Origin: Melioribacter roseus
GTDB taxonomy: Bacteria; Bacteroidota; Ignavibacteria; Ignavibacteriales; Melioribacteraceae
Assembly (NCBI GenBank): GCA_020724265.1
Contig: DYHH01000015.1
Location: forward strand, 1 to 64,000
Direction of reading: 5' to 3'
DNA: 64,000 nt
A model generated the notes under the pieces. The model saw only the letters and a program-made list of their open reading frames with translations, ran no database searches and was not told the DNA's origin. The stretch's first letter is position 1. Every line of letters starts with the position of its first letter. Shown here piece after piece: positions 46,936-55,171 of the stretch. A program made the position numbers and the translations under genes.

Positions 46936-47891
46936 AAAAAACAATTTACATAGTTATAGCAATGGTATTTGTCGATGTAGTTTATTCACAGTGTGGCTGT
47001 ATCGATGACATGAAAAACGATCCGCATAAATATTCCGATAGAATTGAATTGATTTTCGACGGTGGTTTCTTCACCGAAGGTCCCGCTGTTGATTCGGAAG
47101 GAAATGTTTACTTCACCGATTTAACTTTCACTTCCGAAACCGGAAACGAACCGGGACATATTTGGAAGTATTCTCCTTCAGCTAATCAAACTTCTATTTA
47201 TCGTTCGCCAAGCAACATGGCTAACGGAATGATTATAGAAAATGATACACTTTATATTTGCGAAGGAGCGGACACCGGCGGAAGACGATTAATAAAAACC
47301 GATTTAGCTACCGGTAAAAGTTTTATTTTAACAAACAGCTTTAACGGCAAACCCTATAACTCTCCAAACGATTTAACGATAGCAGACGACGGTACAATTT
47401 ATTTTACCGATCCACGCTATGCCGGCGAAGAACCGATTGAACAACCAGTTAACGGAGTTTATCGCTTAAATGTTTTCGGTCAGATTGAACTAATAATTGA
47501 TAATATTTCAATGCCGAATGGTATTACAGTATCACCGGATAACAGAAAGTTGTACGTCGGATGCAATGATGAAAATGCTGATGAGGAGATTCCAAATTTC
47601 ATTGCGGAATATTTGATTAACGAAGAAGGTAAAGTAACCTTCAATAAATATATTGCAAAATTTTTACCACCAACCGGTCCCGATGGAATCAAACTCGGTA
47701 AAGACGGTTTCATTTATGCGGCGTTACGTGATCCGTATCGTCCGGGTATTTATGTTTACTCCCTAGAAGGAGTATTGATTGAAAAAGTGATTCTTCCCGA
47801 AGACCCGAGCAATTTAATTTTCGCCGATGAATCGCAAGAAATATTATATGTGACTGCCGGCGGAAATTTATACAGAGTATCAATGAAATAA
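46932..47891 (+). CDS. SMP-30/gluconolactonase family lactonase, exported
   Basis: A 319-residue six-bladed beta-propeller lactonase. A Sec-type signal (MKKTIYIVIAMVFVDVVYSQ) implies an exported, probably periplasmic enzyme. Metal-site residues fit the family: Glu in FTEGPAVDS, Asn in NSPNDLTI, and Asp in GPDGIKLG. It starts inside the binding-protein gene (ATGA overlap) and would hydrolyse an aldonolactone formed by dehydrogenation of a sugar. Dehydrogenases in the window that could make such a lactone are those at 17209 and 50191, but both look cytoplasmic. Confidence 0.83.
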   Translation: MKKTIYIVIAMVFVDVVYSQCGCIDDMKNDPHKYSDRIELIFDGGFFTEGPAVDSEGNVYFTDLTFTSETGNEPGHIWKYSPSANQTSIYRSPSNMANGMIIENDTLYICEGADTGGRRLIKTDLATGKSFILTNSFNGKPYNSPNDLTIADDGTIYFTDPRYAGEEPIEQPVNGVYRLNVFGQIELIIDNISMPNGITVSPDNRKLYVGCNDENADEEIPNFIAEYLINEEGKVTFNKYIAKFLPPTGPDGIKLGKDGFIYAALRDPYRPGIYVYSLEGVLIEKVILPEDPSNLIFADESQEILYVTAGGNLYRVSMK

Positions 47892-47910
47892 ATTTACTTT
47901 TTTGAGTAAT

Positions 47911-47966
47911 TACTCAGTTATTCTCTGCGGTACTCAGTGAATATCTCTGTGGTTCTATGTGTAATA
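47911..47966. repeat. Intergenic repeat, CTCTGTGGTTCTCTGTG family (copy 2)
   Basis: TACTCAGTGAATATCTCTGTGGTTCTATGTG in shortened form lies between the lactonase and the GH92 gene. The repeat overlaps the apparent first ATG of the GH92 frame, which argues for the downstream start at 47984. Confidence 0.75.
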
Positions 47967-47983
47967 TTTTGAAGGATATTATT

Positions 47984-50194
47984 ATGCTAAGAAATGTAAA
48001 ACTGTTTTCAACCTTATTTATTCTTTTCTTTAATGTTGCAGTTAATCTATTCCCTCAATCAAAGACAGAATTAATTAACTATGTAAATCCGTTCATCGGC
48101 ACATCAAACGGAGGCAACACGTTTCCGGGTGCGGTTGTACCTTGGGGGATGGTGAGTGTTAGTCCGCACAATTCACCTGGCTCTCCATCCGGTTATATTT
48201 ATGGGGGAAAGTATTTCTACGGATTCGGTCACACACATTTAAGCGGCACCGGCTGCTCAGAACTTGGTAACATAATAATTACAATTACTAAAACTAATAC
48301 AACTGACCCCGAGAATTATAAAACAACCTACTCCAATGAGACAGCATCCCCCGGTTATTATTTTCTTTACTTGGATGAATACAAAATCAAAGCTGAAGTC
48401 TCGACATCGGAAAGAAGCGGTATAATTAAATTTACTTCTGAAGAAGAAGTTGAAATTGATTTATTAATTGATGTAGGAAGAAATTTAAGTTTAGTTGGCG
48501 GCGGCGAAATTGAAATATTATCGAACAGAGAGATTACTGGCTATAACATAAGCGGCGGCTTCTGCGGGGAAGAGAATCGAAAGAATGTTTATTTTTATTC
48601 GCAGCTAAATTATGAAGCAGAGAAAATGACCATTTCTCATGATGATACAATAATAGATGAAACAAAGTATTCCGTAAAGGACGAACCGCTTGTTTGCTCT
48701 GCACGAATAAAAATTCAGCCTGATAAACCGTTGATCATTAAAACCGGCATATCATATACAAACAAAGAAAACGCAAAGGAGAATTTGTTAAAGGAAATTA
48801 TTCATTGGGATTTTGATGAAGTAGTTAATTATGCAAAAGATAAATGGAACAAAGTATTAAGTCAAATAATTGTCAACGATTCAGAGAGAACTAACAAGAT
48901 GAAATTTTACTCTGCTTTATATCATATGTTGATTCATCCGAATATCATAAGTGATTTCAATGGTGATTATCCTACTATGAATGAACATAAAGTGAAAAAT
49001 TATTCCGATCGAAACAGATATTCAGTTTATTCATTGTGGGATACGTACAGAACACTGCACCCGTTTTTAACATTGGCTTATCCTAAACAACAATCAGATA
49101 TGATTAAGACAATGATTGATATGTATGATGAACAAGGTTACTTACCAAAATGGGAATTGATCGGTAACGAAACTTATATGATGGTCGGGAATCCCGCTGT
49201 ACCGGTCATTGTTGACAGTTATGTAAAAGGTATATGTGATTTTGACATCAACAAAGCATACGAAGCAATTCTTAAGCCTGTAAATCTTGATAAAAATGAA
49301 AAAGCACCACCTGTACGGGCAGCGTATCACTATATATTAGAATACGGCTACATTCCTTTCGATCAAAACATGGAAGATGAATGGTGGGCGTGGGGACCTG
49401 TGTCAACTACTTTGGAATACAATTATGCAGATTGGACAATCTCTCAATTAGCGGGATTACTAGATGATACAGAAAATCAAAATAAATTTTACCAACGATC
49501 ACTTAGCTACAAAAAATTGTTCGATCCTGAAACTAAATTCCTCAGACCGAAATTAAAAAACGGCGAATGGATGGAGCCGTTTGATCAACTTGCAACAGAA
49601 GGTTCGGGTGATTGGGTTGGTTCGGGCGGACCTGGTTATGTTGAAGGAAATGCTTGGAATTACACCTGGTTTGTTCCGCATAATGTGCTCGGATTGATTG
49701 AATTATTCGGTGGTGAAAAAGAGTTTTCAGAAAAGTTATTGGAATCATTTATTAATGAACAATTTACAATCAATAATGAACCGGATATTTTTTATCCGTA
49801 TTTATTCAAGTACACAGATAACTATTCACTTCACACAAGTGAATTAGTAGATCAAATTATGGACTCGGAATTCGGAATTGATGAAAACGGATTACCCGGA
49901 AATGATGACTGCGGTACAATATCCGGTTGGTTTGTATTTTCTGCATTTGGATTTTATCCGGTTTGCCCCGGTTCGGATGATTACGTTTTAAATCAACCGT
50001 TATTTGATGAAATAGAAATTCAACTTGATCAAAATTACTATAGTGGAAATGAGTTGGTAATCAAAAAGAAATTTGGAAATACTAGAGAAGTAATATTTAA
50101 TGGAAGTCGTATGAATTCTAACTTCATAAAGCACAGCGAAATTATAAAAGGTGGTGAATTAATATTTATAATTCCCAACGGAGAAGAGAAATGA
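47984..50194 (+). CDS. GH92-family alpha-1,2-mannosidase-like enzyme
   Basis: A 736-residue exported, calcium-dependent inverting glycosidase. The start is the ATG at 47984, eight bases after a GAAGGA ribosome-binding site; the upstream ATG at 47957 lies in repeat sequence. A Sec signal (cleavage near NLFPQ) is followed by the family segment VNPFIGTSNGGNTFPGAVVP (about 30-50). Later motifs are YSLWDTYRTLHP, GYLPKWEL with the acid Glu, and GNDDCGTISGWFVFSAFGF, as in GH92. Typical activity is on alpha-mannosides. It overlaps the next gene by four bases. Confidence 0.92.
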   Translation: MLRNVKLFSTLFILFFNVAVNLFPQSKTELINYVNPFIGTSNGGNTFPGAVVPWGMVSVSPHNSPGSPSGYIYGGKYFYGFGHTHLSGTGCSELGNIIITITKTNTTDPENYKTTYSNETASPGYYFLYLDEYKIKAEVSTSERSGIIKFTSEEEVEIDLLIDVGRNLSLVGGGEIEILSNREITGYNISGGFCGEENRKNVYFYSQLNYEAEKMTISHDDTIIDETKYSVKDEPLVCSARIKIQPDKPLIIKTGISYTNKENAKENLLKEIIHWDFDEVVNYAKDKWNKVLSQIIVNDSERTNKMKFYSALYHMLIHPNIISDFNGDYPTMNEHKVKNYSDRNRYSVYSLWDTYRTLHPFLTLAYPKQQSDMIKTMIDMYDEQGYLPKWELIGNETYMMVGNPAVPVIVDSYVKGICDFDINKAYEAILKPVNLDKNEKAPPVRAAYHYILEYGYIPFDQNMEDEWWAWGPVSTTLEYNYADWTISQLAGLLDDTENQNKFYQRSLSYKKLFDPETKFLRPKLKNGEWMEPFDQLATEGSGDWVGSGGPGYVEGNAWNYTWFVPHNVLGLIELFGGEKEFSEKLLESFINEQFTINNEPDIFYPYLFKYTDNYSLHTSELVDQIMDSEFGIDENGLPGNDDCGTISGWFVFSAFGFYPVCPGSDDYVLNQPLFDEIEIQLDQNYYSGNELVIKKKFGNTREVIFNGSRMNSNFIKHSEIIKGGELIFIIPNGEEK

Positions 50195-51180
50195 GAAAAG
50201 TAAAACTCGGAATTATCGGAACAGGTTTAGCTGCAAAGAATTTACACTTACCGGCATTGCAGAAATTAAAAAACAAATTTGAAATTGTTGCGGTCTGTAA
50301 TCATACAGAAAAGAAAGCAAAGGAATTTTCTAAGATGGTTGGTGATGTTCCATATCATCTAGATTACAAAGAATTATTAAAACGCGAAGATGTTGAAGCA
50401 GTTGATATCGCTTTACCAATTAATTTGAACTACAATGTGGCTAAAGAATCAATAAAAGCCGGTAAGCATGTTTTCTTAGAAAAACCTCTTGCCGGGAATA
50501 TGCATCAAGCAAAACAACTTTTGGATATGGATAAGAAAAGTAAAACTGTAAATATGGTTGCCGAAAATTTTCGGTACAGAAAAGTTTTTCTGAAAGCAAA
50601 GGATCTAATTGAAAAAGGAAAGATCGGTAAACCTTATGCTGTGAATTGGAATTTATATTATCATGTAACGACTGATAAAGATTATTGGTCAACCAAGTGG
50701 AGACAAAAACACGAACATCCCGGCGGCTTTTTACTTGATGCAGGTGTTCACAATGTTGCTGCAATAAGAATGATACTCGGTGATTTTAAGTCCGGTAATG
50801 CGCTTATTAAATCCGTCAACCCTAAGATCGGAACGTTTGATACGACTGTTTTTCAATTTGAATTAAAGAATGGAATTGTTGGTCTTTATAATCTTTACTT
50901 TTCGGTAAACGGTCATTGGGAGGATAAATTCCTAATCTTTGGCGATCAAGGTAGTATCGAAATCAATACAAATGTTTTGACACTTAAACAGGAAGGCAAG
51001 AAAGATAAAACTGAAGATTTAACCGACGGACATGGTTATGATGCGGAGTTCAATGATTTTTATAATGCAATTGTTAAAGGAACTAAAGTAGATTATTCAT
51101 TTAAAGAAGCTTATCGAGATATGGAGATAGTTTTGGGTGCTTTGAAGTCCGCTGAGAATAAAAGGAAGGTTAATTTTTAA
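50191..51180 (+). CDS. Gfo/Idh/MocA family sugar dehydrogenase 2
   Basis: A 329-residue NAD(P)-dependent oxidoreductase. The N-terminal Rossmann motif is GIIGTGLAAKNLH (residues 7-19). The conserved Lys is in FLEKPLAGN (about residue 98) and the conserved Asp/His in FLLDAGVHNV. It starts inside the GH92 gene by four bases. It is shorter than the enzyme at 17209 and clearly not its recent duplicate. This is the last gene of the 44-kb plus-strand block; a ~70-base gap without visible signal follows. Confidence 0.87.
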   Translation: MRKVKLGIIGTGLAAKNLHLPALQKLKNKFEIVAVCNHTEKKAKEFSKMVGDVPYHLDYKELLKREDVEAVDIALPINLNYNVAKESIKAGKHVFLEKPLAGNMHQAKQLLDMDKKSKTVNMVAENFRYRKVFLKAKDLIEKGKIGKPYAVNWNLYYHVTTDKDYWSTKWRQKHEHPGGFLLDAGVHNVAAIRMILGDFKSGNALIKSVNPKIGTFDTTVFQFELKNGIVGLYNLYFSVNGHWEDKFLIFGDQGSIEINTNVLTLKQEGKKDKTEDLTDGHGYDAEFNDFYNAIVKGTKVDYSFKEAYRDMEIVLGALKSAENKRKVNF

Positions 51181-51250
51181 TTGACTTGAATTAAATTGTG
51201 AGAATGAATACATTAGAATATAAATAAAGTAATAATATTCAAGGTTCGTC

Positions 51251-51493
51251 ATGTCTAAAACTGTAACACTTCGTCTAAGTGAAGAGAATTATAGAAAGTT
51301 CAAAAAGCTAGCTGAATCGGATAATCGACCAATTTCAAATTTTATTGAGACAGCGGTAAACCGGTTCATTGAACAAGATATATTTGTTGATGAATATGAA
51401 ATGGAAGAAATCAAAAACAATTCTGAATTAAACAAATCTCTTAACCGTGCCTTGAAAGATGTGAAAAATAAACGAGGTAGATTTGTTGAGTAA
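51251..51493 (+). CDS. Ribbon-helix-helix antitoxin
   Basis: An 80-residue antitoxin of the CopG/RHH type. The first ~45 residues are the DNA-binding fold (SKTVTLRLSEENYRKFKKLA and SNFIETAVNRFIEQ), and the charged C terminus should bind the toxin. It overlaps the toxin gene by 11 bases, the usual arrangement. Such antitoxins repress their own promoter; the 70 bases upstream are AT-rich. Function is assigned by pattern and by its partner. Confidence 0.78.
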   Translation: MSKTVTLRLSEENYRKFKKLAESDNRPISNFIETAVNRFIEQDIFVDEYEMEEIKNNSELNKSLNRALKDVKNKRGRFVE

Positions 51494-51764
51494 TTACAGA
51501 ATTTTTGAGACCGAAGAATTTTCAAAAACTCTTAGCAAAATTAATCATCCCTATCAAAAATTAATTACCAAGAAATTGCAACATCAAATTTTTCCTCAAT
51601 TAAAAGATGAACCTCACTTTGGTAAAAATATTAAAAAGTTAGTCGGTTATAACCCGGAAACTTGGAGATTTAGAATCGGTAAGTATAGACTGTTTTATAT
51701 AATTGATGAGTCTGAAAAGATTGTGTATTTATTGCATATTGAATTAAGAAAAGATGCTTATTAA
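51483..51764 (+). CDS. RelE/ParE-superfamily toxin
   Basis: A 93-residue protein with the RelE-type fold: YRIFETEEFSKTLSKI, then KNIKKLVGYNPETWRFRIGKYRLFYII, then a terminal HIELRKDAY with the His/Arg/Lys/Tyr tail found in RelE and YoeB relatives. It starts at TTG 51483 (or the TTG at 51486) inside the antitoxin gene. It is either an mRNA interferase (RelE-type) or a gyrase inhibitor (ParE-type). The basic residues in the tail favour the former. The pair sits between the catabolic block and the AraC/glycyl radical unit. Confidence 0.75.
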   Translation: MLSNYRIFETEEFSKTLSKINHPYQKLITKKLQHQIFPQLKDEPHFGKNIKKLVGYNPETWRFRIGKYRLFYIIDESEKIVYLLHIELRKDAY

Positions 51765-51780
51765 TACATGCCTGTACTTC

Positions 51781-51893
51781 GCTGTGGTTCTTTTCAAAAA
51801 GTGATCCCTTCGGGGGGGGTACTCCGTGTTCTTTGTGTCCACAAAGCTTTTTCACAGAGAAACAGCAAGAAGACACGGAGCACCACAGAGAAA
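51781..51893. repeat. Intergenic repeat, CTCTGTGGTTCTCTGTG family (copy 3)
   Basis: GCTGTGGTTC and CCGTGTTCTTTGTG on the left are mirrored on the right by CACAGAGAAACAGCAAGAAG and CACGGAGCACCACAGAG. The centre contains a run of eight G residues at 51812-51819. It lies between two convergent genes (toxin and araC-type regulator). Confidence 0.82.
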
Positions 51894-51929
51894 AATATTT
51901 TTATCTTAGTAGTTAGTTAATAAAAAGCA

Positions 51930-52790
51930 CTATGAGGGTATAACATTCTTTCTGTGCTGCTTTCTAAAATCACCTGGCGATAAGTTGTATTTCTTTTTAA
52001 ATAGATGGTAATAGTGGCTCAAATTTTCGAAACCGCTTTCCATTGCAATGTAGGGAATGCTTTCGTCGGTTGTCATAAGTAAGTTAGCGCTGTAATTTAA
52101 TCGAAGATCGTTAATGTATTCAGTAGGTGTTTGAGCATAATGTTTTTTAAATTCTCTGCAAAGATGCTCTTTTGATCTATGTGAGATTTCTACCATCGAT
52201 CCGAATCCGTTTACAAATTTTTCTTTCTGCTGCATTTCGGATCTGGTTTCTTCCAGCCATTTCGGAACAGAACTTCGTTGTATCCAAAAACTTTTTGAGA
52301 AATAGTTTGTCATTATCTCCGCTAATAAAATTCTAAGGGCCGTTCTTATTTCAGATTTTTTACTTAGAGGAATTAACTGAAGTTTTTCAAATCTTTCTTT
52401 TAAAATTGTTTTTTCAGTCGAAGATAAAATTGTTGAGGGAGGAAGCTTACTTTCAAGTAGTCTCTCTGCTTCAAATCCTTCTCCTAAATAATCAAATAAC
52501 TCGGCAATAGTTTTTTTAGGAAAAGCTAAATTTATCAATTCGACTTCATCTTTCTCATGCTTTTGATAATAATGAATATCATTCGGTCTCATAAATATCA
52601 TTGTACCTTCATCAAGAACTTGTTCGTTATCATTAATGATGTGCTTAACCTTTCCCTTTGCAATTAAAAATATTTCATAAAAATCATGAGTATGTTTGAC
52701 AGTTATATCTTTTAACGATTTGTGAAACGCATAATGAATTTCTGTCTGTGGATCGAGGATTTCTTCAGTATATATTTTAATTGGACTCAT
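51930..52790 (-). CDS. AraC-family transcriptional regulator with cupin sensor domain
   Basis: A 286-residue regulator. The N-terminal ~110 residues form a cupin sensor (VKHTHDFYEIFLIAKG, VLDEGTMIFMRPND). The C-terminal two helix-turn-helix unit is complete: SKEHLCREFKKHYAQTP, then IPYIAMESGFENLSHYYHLF and KKYNLSPGDFRKQ. It is divergent from the glycyl radical enzyme, with a 117-base gap that contains direct-repeat candidates for its operator. It is the obvious candidate to control the enzyme-activase pair. The inducer is probably a sugar or derived compound, by family precedent. Confidence 0.9.
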   Translation of the reverse strand: MSPIKIYTEEILDPQTEIHYAFHKSLKDITVKHTHDFYEIFLIAKGKVKHIINDNEQVLDEGTMIFMRPNDIHYYQKHEKDEVELINLAFPKKTIAELFDYLGEGFEAERLLESKLPPSTILSSTEKTILKERFEKLQLIPLSKKSEIRTALRILLAEIMTNYFSKSFWIQRSSVPKWLEETRSEMQQKEKFVNGFGSMVEISHRSKEHLCREFKKHYAQTPTEYINDLRLNYSANLLMTTDESIPYIAMESGFENLSHYYHLFKKKYNLSPGDFRKQHRKNVIPS

Positions 52791-52803
52791 ATCTCGTAAA
52801 AAT

Positions 52804-52905
52804 CAATATAATACAATTAATTAATCATTCTAAAACAAGATAATGCCTATATATCTTTGTATTTATCTAATGTCAATATAACAATTAACTACATAATATC
52901 AATAT
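52804..52905. promoter_or_regulatory. Direct-repeat operator candidates, AraC / glycyl radical enzyme intergenic region
   Basis: CAATATAATACAATTAA at 52804-52820 and CAATATAACAATTAA at 52874-52888 are near-identical direct repeats 70 bases apart. A partial third copy, TCAATAT, lies at 52899-52905. Direct-repeat half sites are normal for AraC-type proteins. No strong sigma-70 hexamers were identified for either gene. Confidence 0.5.
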
Positions 52906-52907
52906 TT

Positions 52908-55139
52908 ATGAAAAAGAAAGATTTCAAAACCGAACTAAAATTTACCGAGACATATAAGAAATATCAAAACGACCATCCTGCAATTAGAGAAGCAAAATGT
53001 CTCGATGCTCAATACCCGGATTATTTTGCCGAAATAAAGAAGGGCGATCTTTTCGCCGGACGAATTGATCACGGTTTAGTCGGATTCAGTATTGACGAAT
53101 GGGGATCGACTGCATTCGGATATTACTGCCAATTCGAAGAAATAGAAAAGTGCTTAACTGACTTCAATTATTCCCCTAAGGAAGGAAAAGAAATCAGAGA
53201 CATGATGAAATTTTGGGAGAAGGAAGATACTTCGAACAAACTTCGTGAAGCGTATCCTGATGAAATGAAAAAATGGTTACCGACCGATGACTGGATGAAT
53301 GCTTCCGGAATTGCATTTCCTCTTTATAGATTAACCGGCGGAAATATTGATAACGAAAAATTAGTAATGCTCGGAATACCGGGATTGCAAAAGGAAATTA
53401 AGGCAAAACTCGAGCAAGCAGAATCTGACAAACAAGAATTCTACGAAGGAGCATTATTAGCAATTGATGTTTTGGTTAAAGTGGCAAACCATTACGCTAC
53501 ACAAGCAAGATATTTTGCTGAAGAAACTAATGATAAGAAGTGGAAAAACGAGCTTATAAAAATTGCCAATACACTTGATTTAATAACACAAAGTAAACCG
53601 AAAACACTTCGCGAAGCAATACAACTTTTTTGGCTTTACTCATTGATAAGCGATATACGCAATCATGGAAGAATGGATGTTTATTTCGGTGACTTTCTCG
53701 CCAATGATTTACAAAGCGGTGTATTGACAAAAGATGAAGCATTGATGTTGTTACAATCACTTTGGAAGTTAATGGCCGATAGAGATACAGTTGTGCACGG
53801 AAGAATTATAATCGGTGGAAAAGGAAGGCGGAATGAGAAAAATGCCGATGCGTTTGCGTTACTTGCTCTTGAGGCAAGTCGAACAGTATTGGAAGTCGAG
53901 CCGCAGCTTTCATTAAGAATTTATGACGGAATGGATGAACGAATTTACGAAAAAGCACTCGATGTAATTGGTGAAGGAAGAACTTATCCAATTTTATATA
54001 ATGATGAAGTAAATATCCCTTCGATTGTAAAAGCGCTTGAATTCAAACCGCTGGAAGCCGAGCAATATGTTCCTTACGGCTGCGGTGAATATATTTTAGA
54101 ACATCAATCGTTCGGAACACCAAGCGGAGTAATAAACTTATTGAAAGCACTCGAAGTTACTCTTCATAACGGTGTTGATCCTATAACCGGTAAAGTTATT
54201 GGTCTGCAGTTCGGAGAGTTCAACGATTTTGAAACATTTGATGATTTATGGAATGCATATAAAAAACAAATTGAATTCTTTGTCGATTTAATGGCTCAGC
54301 AGGAAGTAATCGAATATAAAATAGCTGCTCAATCTGCTCCTTTTCTTTTTGCAAGTATTTTATACGACGATTGTTTAGAAAAAGGTAAAGGTTTGTTCGA
54401 AGGAGGAATTCGCTATTTGGGTGGAACGCTTGAAACATACGGAAACACAAACACAGCGGACAGTTTAACCGCGATTAAAAAATTAGTTTATGAGCAAAAG
54501 AAAATTACCCAAGAAGAATTGCTAAATGCACTCGACAATAAATTTGAGGGCTACGACAATCTTAGAAAAGAATTATTACAGCAACCCAAATACGGTAACG
54601 ATAATGACGAAGCCGATTCAATGCTTGTTAAAGTTCACGAACACGTTTGTAATTATGTGCGAGATCAGAAAGGCAAGGTCGATTTGCATTCATACCTAGT
54701 AGTTATAATTAATAACTCGGCTAATACATTAATGGGTCATTCCACTTCAGCATCAGCAGACGGCAGGTTATCCGGGACATACATGAACAACGGCAATGCA
54801 CCTTCGGGCGGCAGCGACAAAGAAGGTGTAACCGCAATGTTGAATTCAATCACAAAGCCGGATACCTCAATACATGCGGGAGCCGTGCAGAATATGAAAT
54901 TCAGTAGAAAAATGTTCATGGAAAACAGAAATGAGTTGAAAGCTTTATTAAAAACATATTTTGAAAAAGGCGGACAGCAGGCAATGATAACTGTCGTAAA
55001 TAGAAATGATCTCGAGAACGCAATGCAAGAACCGGAAAAATATCAACACTTATTTGTAAGAGTTGGTGGATTCAGCGCAAGATTTGTTGAGCTTTCACCT
55101 GACGTTCAAAAAGATATTTTAAATAGAACTTTGTATTAG
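52908..55139 (+). CDS. Glycyl radical enzyme (pyruvate formate-lyase/dehydratase family), substrate unknown
   Basis: Oxygen-sensitive radical enzyme, 743 aa from the ATG at 52908 (a longer TTG start at 52857 is unlikely). It carries a catalytic Cys in YVPYGCGEYI (C392) and a C-terminal glycyl radical site RVGGFSARF with radical G721. A single Cys followed by Gly-Glu is not the Cys-Cys pair of true pyruvate formate-lyase. Characterised diol- and glycerol-dehydratase-like members read GCVE. The Glu two residues after Cys is retained, which favours a dehydratase or lyase of unknown specificity. The activase follows at 55172. A deoxysugar-derived diol is one possible substrate in this context. 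Confidence 0.85.
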   Translation: MKKKDFKTELKFTETYKKYQNDHPAIREAKCLDAQYPDYFAEIKKGDLFAGRIDHGLVGFSIDEWGSTAFGYYCQFEEIEKCLTDFNYSPKEGKEIRDMMKFWEKEDTSNKLREAYPDEMKKWLPTDDWMNASGIAFPLYRLTGGNIDNEKLVMLGIPGLQKEIKAKLEQAESDKQEFYEGALLAIDVLVKVANHYATQARYFAEETNDKKWKNELIKIANTLDLITQSKPKTLREAIQLFWLYSLISDIRNHGRMDVYFGDFLANDLQSGVLTKDEALMLLQSLWKLMADRDTVVHGRIIIGGKGRRNEKNADAFALLALEASRTVLEVEPQLSLRIYDGMDERIYEKALDVIGEGRTYPILYNDEVNIPSIVKALEFKPLEAEQYVPYGCGEYILEHQSFGTPSGVINLLKALEVTLHNGVDPITGKVIGLQFGEFNDFETFDDLWNAYKKQIEFFVDLMAQQEVIEYKIAAQSAPFLFASILYDDCLEKGKGLFEGGIRYLGGTLETYGNTNTADSLTAIKKLVYEQKKITQEELLNALDNKFEGYDNLRKELLQQPKYGNDNDEADSMLVKVHEHVCNYVRDQKGKVDLHSYLVVIINNSANTLMGHSTSASADGRLSGTYMNNGNAPSGGSDKEGVTAMLNSITKPDTSIHAGAVQNMKFSRKMFMENRNELKALLKTYFEKGGQQAMITVVNRNDLENAMQEPEKYQHLFVRVGGFSARFVELSPDVQKDILNRTLY

Positions 55140-55171
55140 ACTTTGCGTCCTCGCGACTTAGCGGCTTACTA
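55138..55171. repeat. Short GC-richer intergenic element, CTTTGCGTCCTCGCGACTTAGCGG type
   Basis: A 34-base spacer between the glycyl radical enzyme stop and the activase start, rich in GCG/CGC and unlike its AT-rich surroundings. It contains no ORF or clear ribosome-binding site. Its composition resembles a dispersed intergenic repeat, but I see only one copy here, so this is weakly supported. Confidence 0.4.

Noticed and set aside
52908-55139. Calling the glycyl radical enzyme pyruvate formate-lyase (pflB)
   Set aside because: The active site has one Cys (GCGE), not the adjacent Cys pair, and the activase has the ferredoxin insert absent from the formate-lyase activase.
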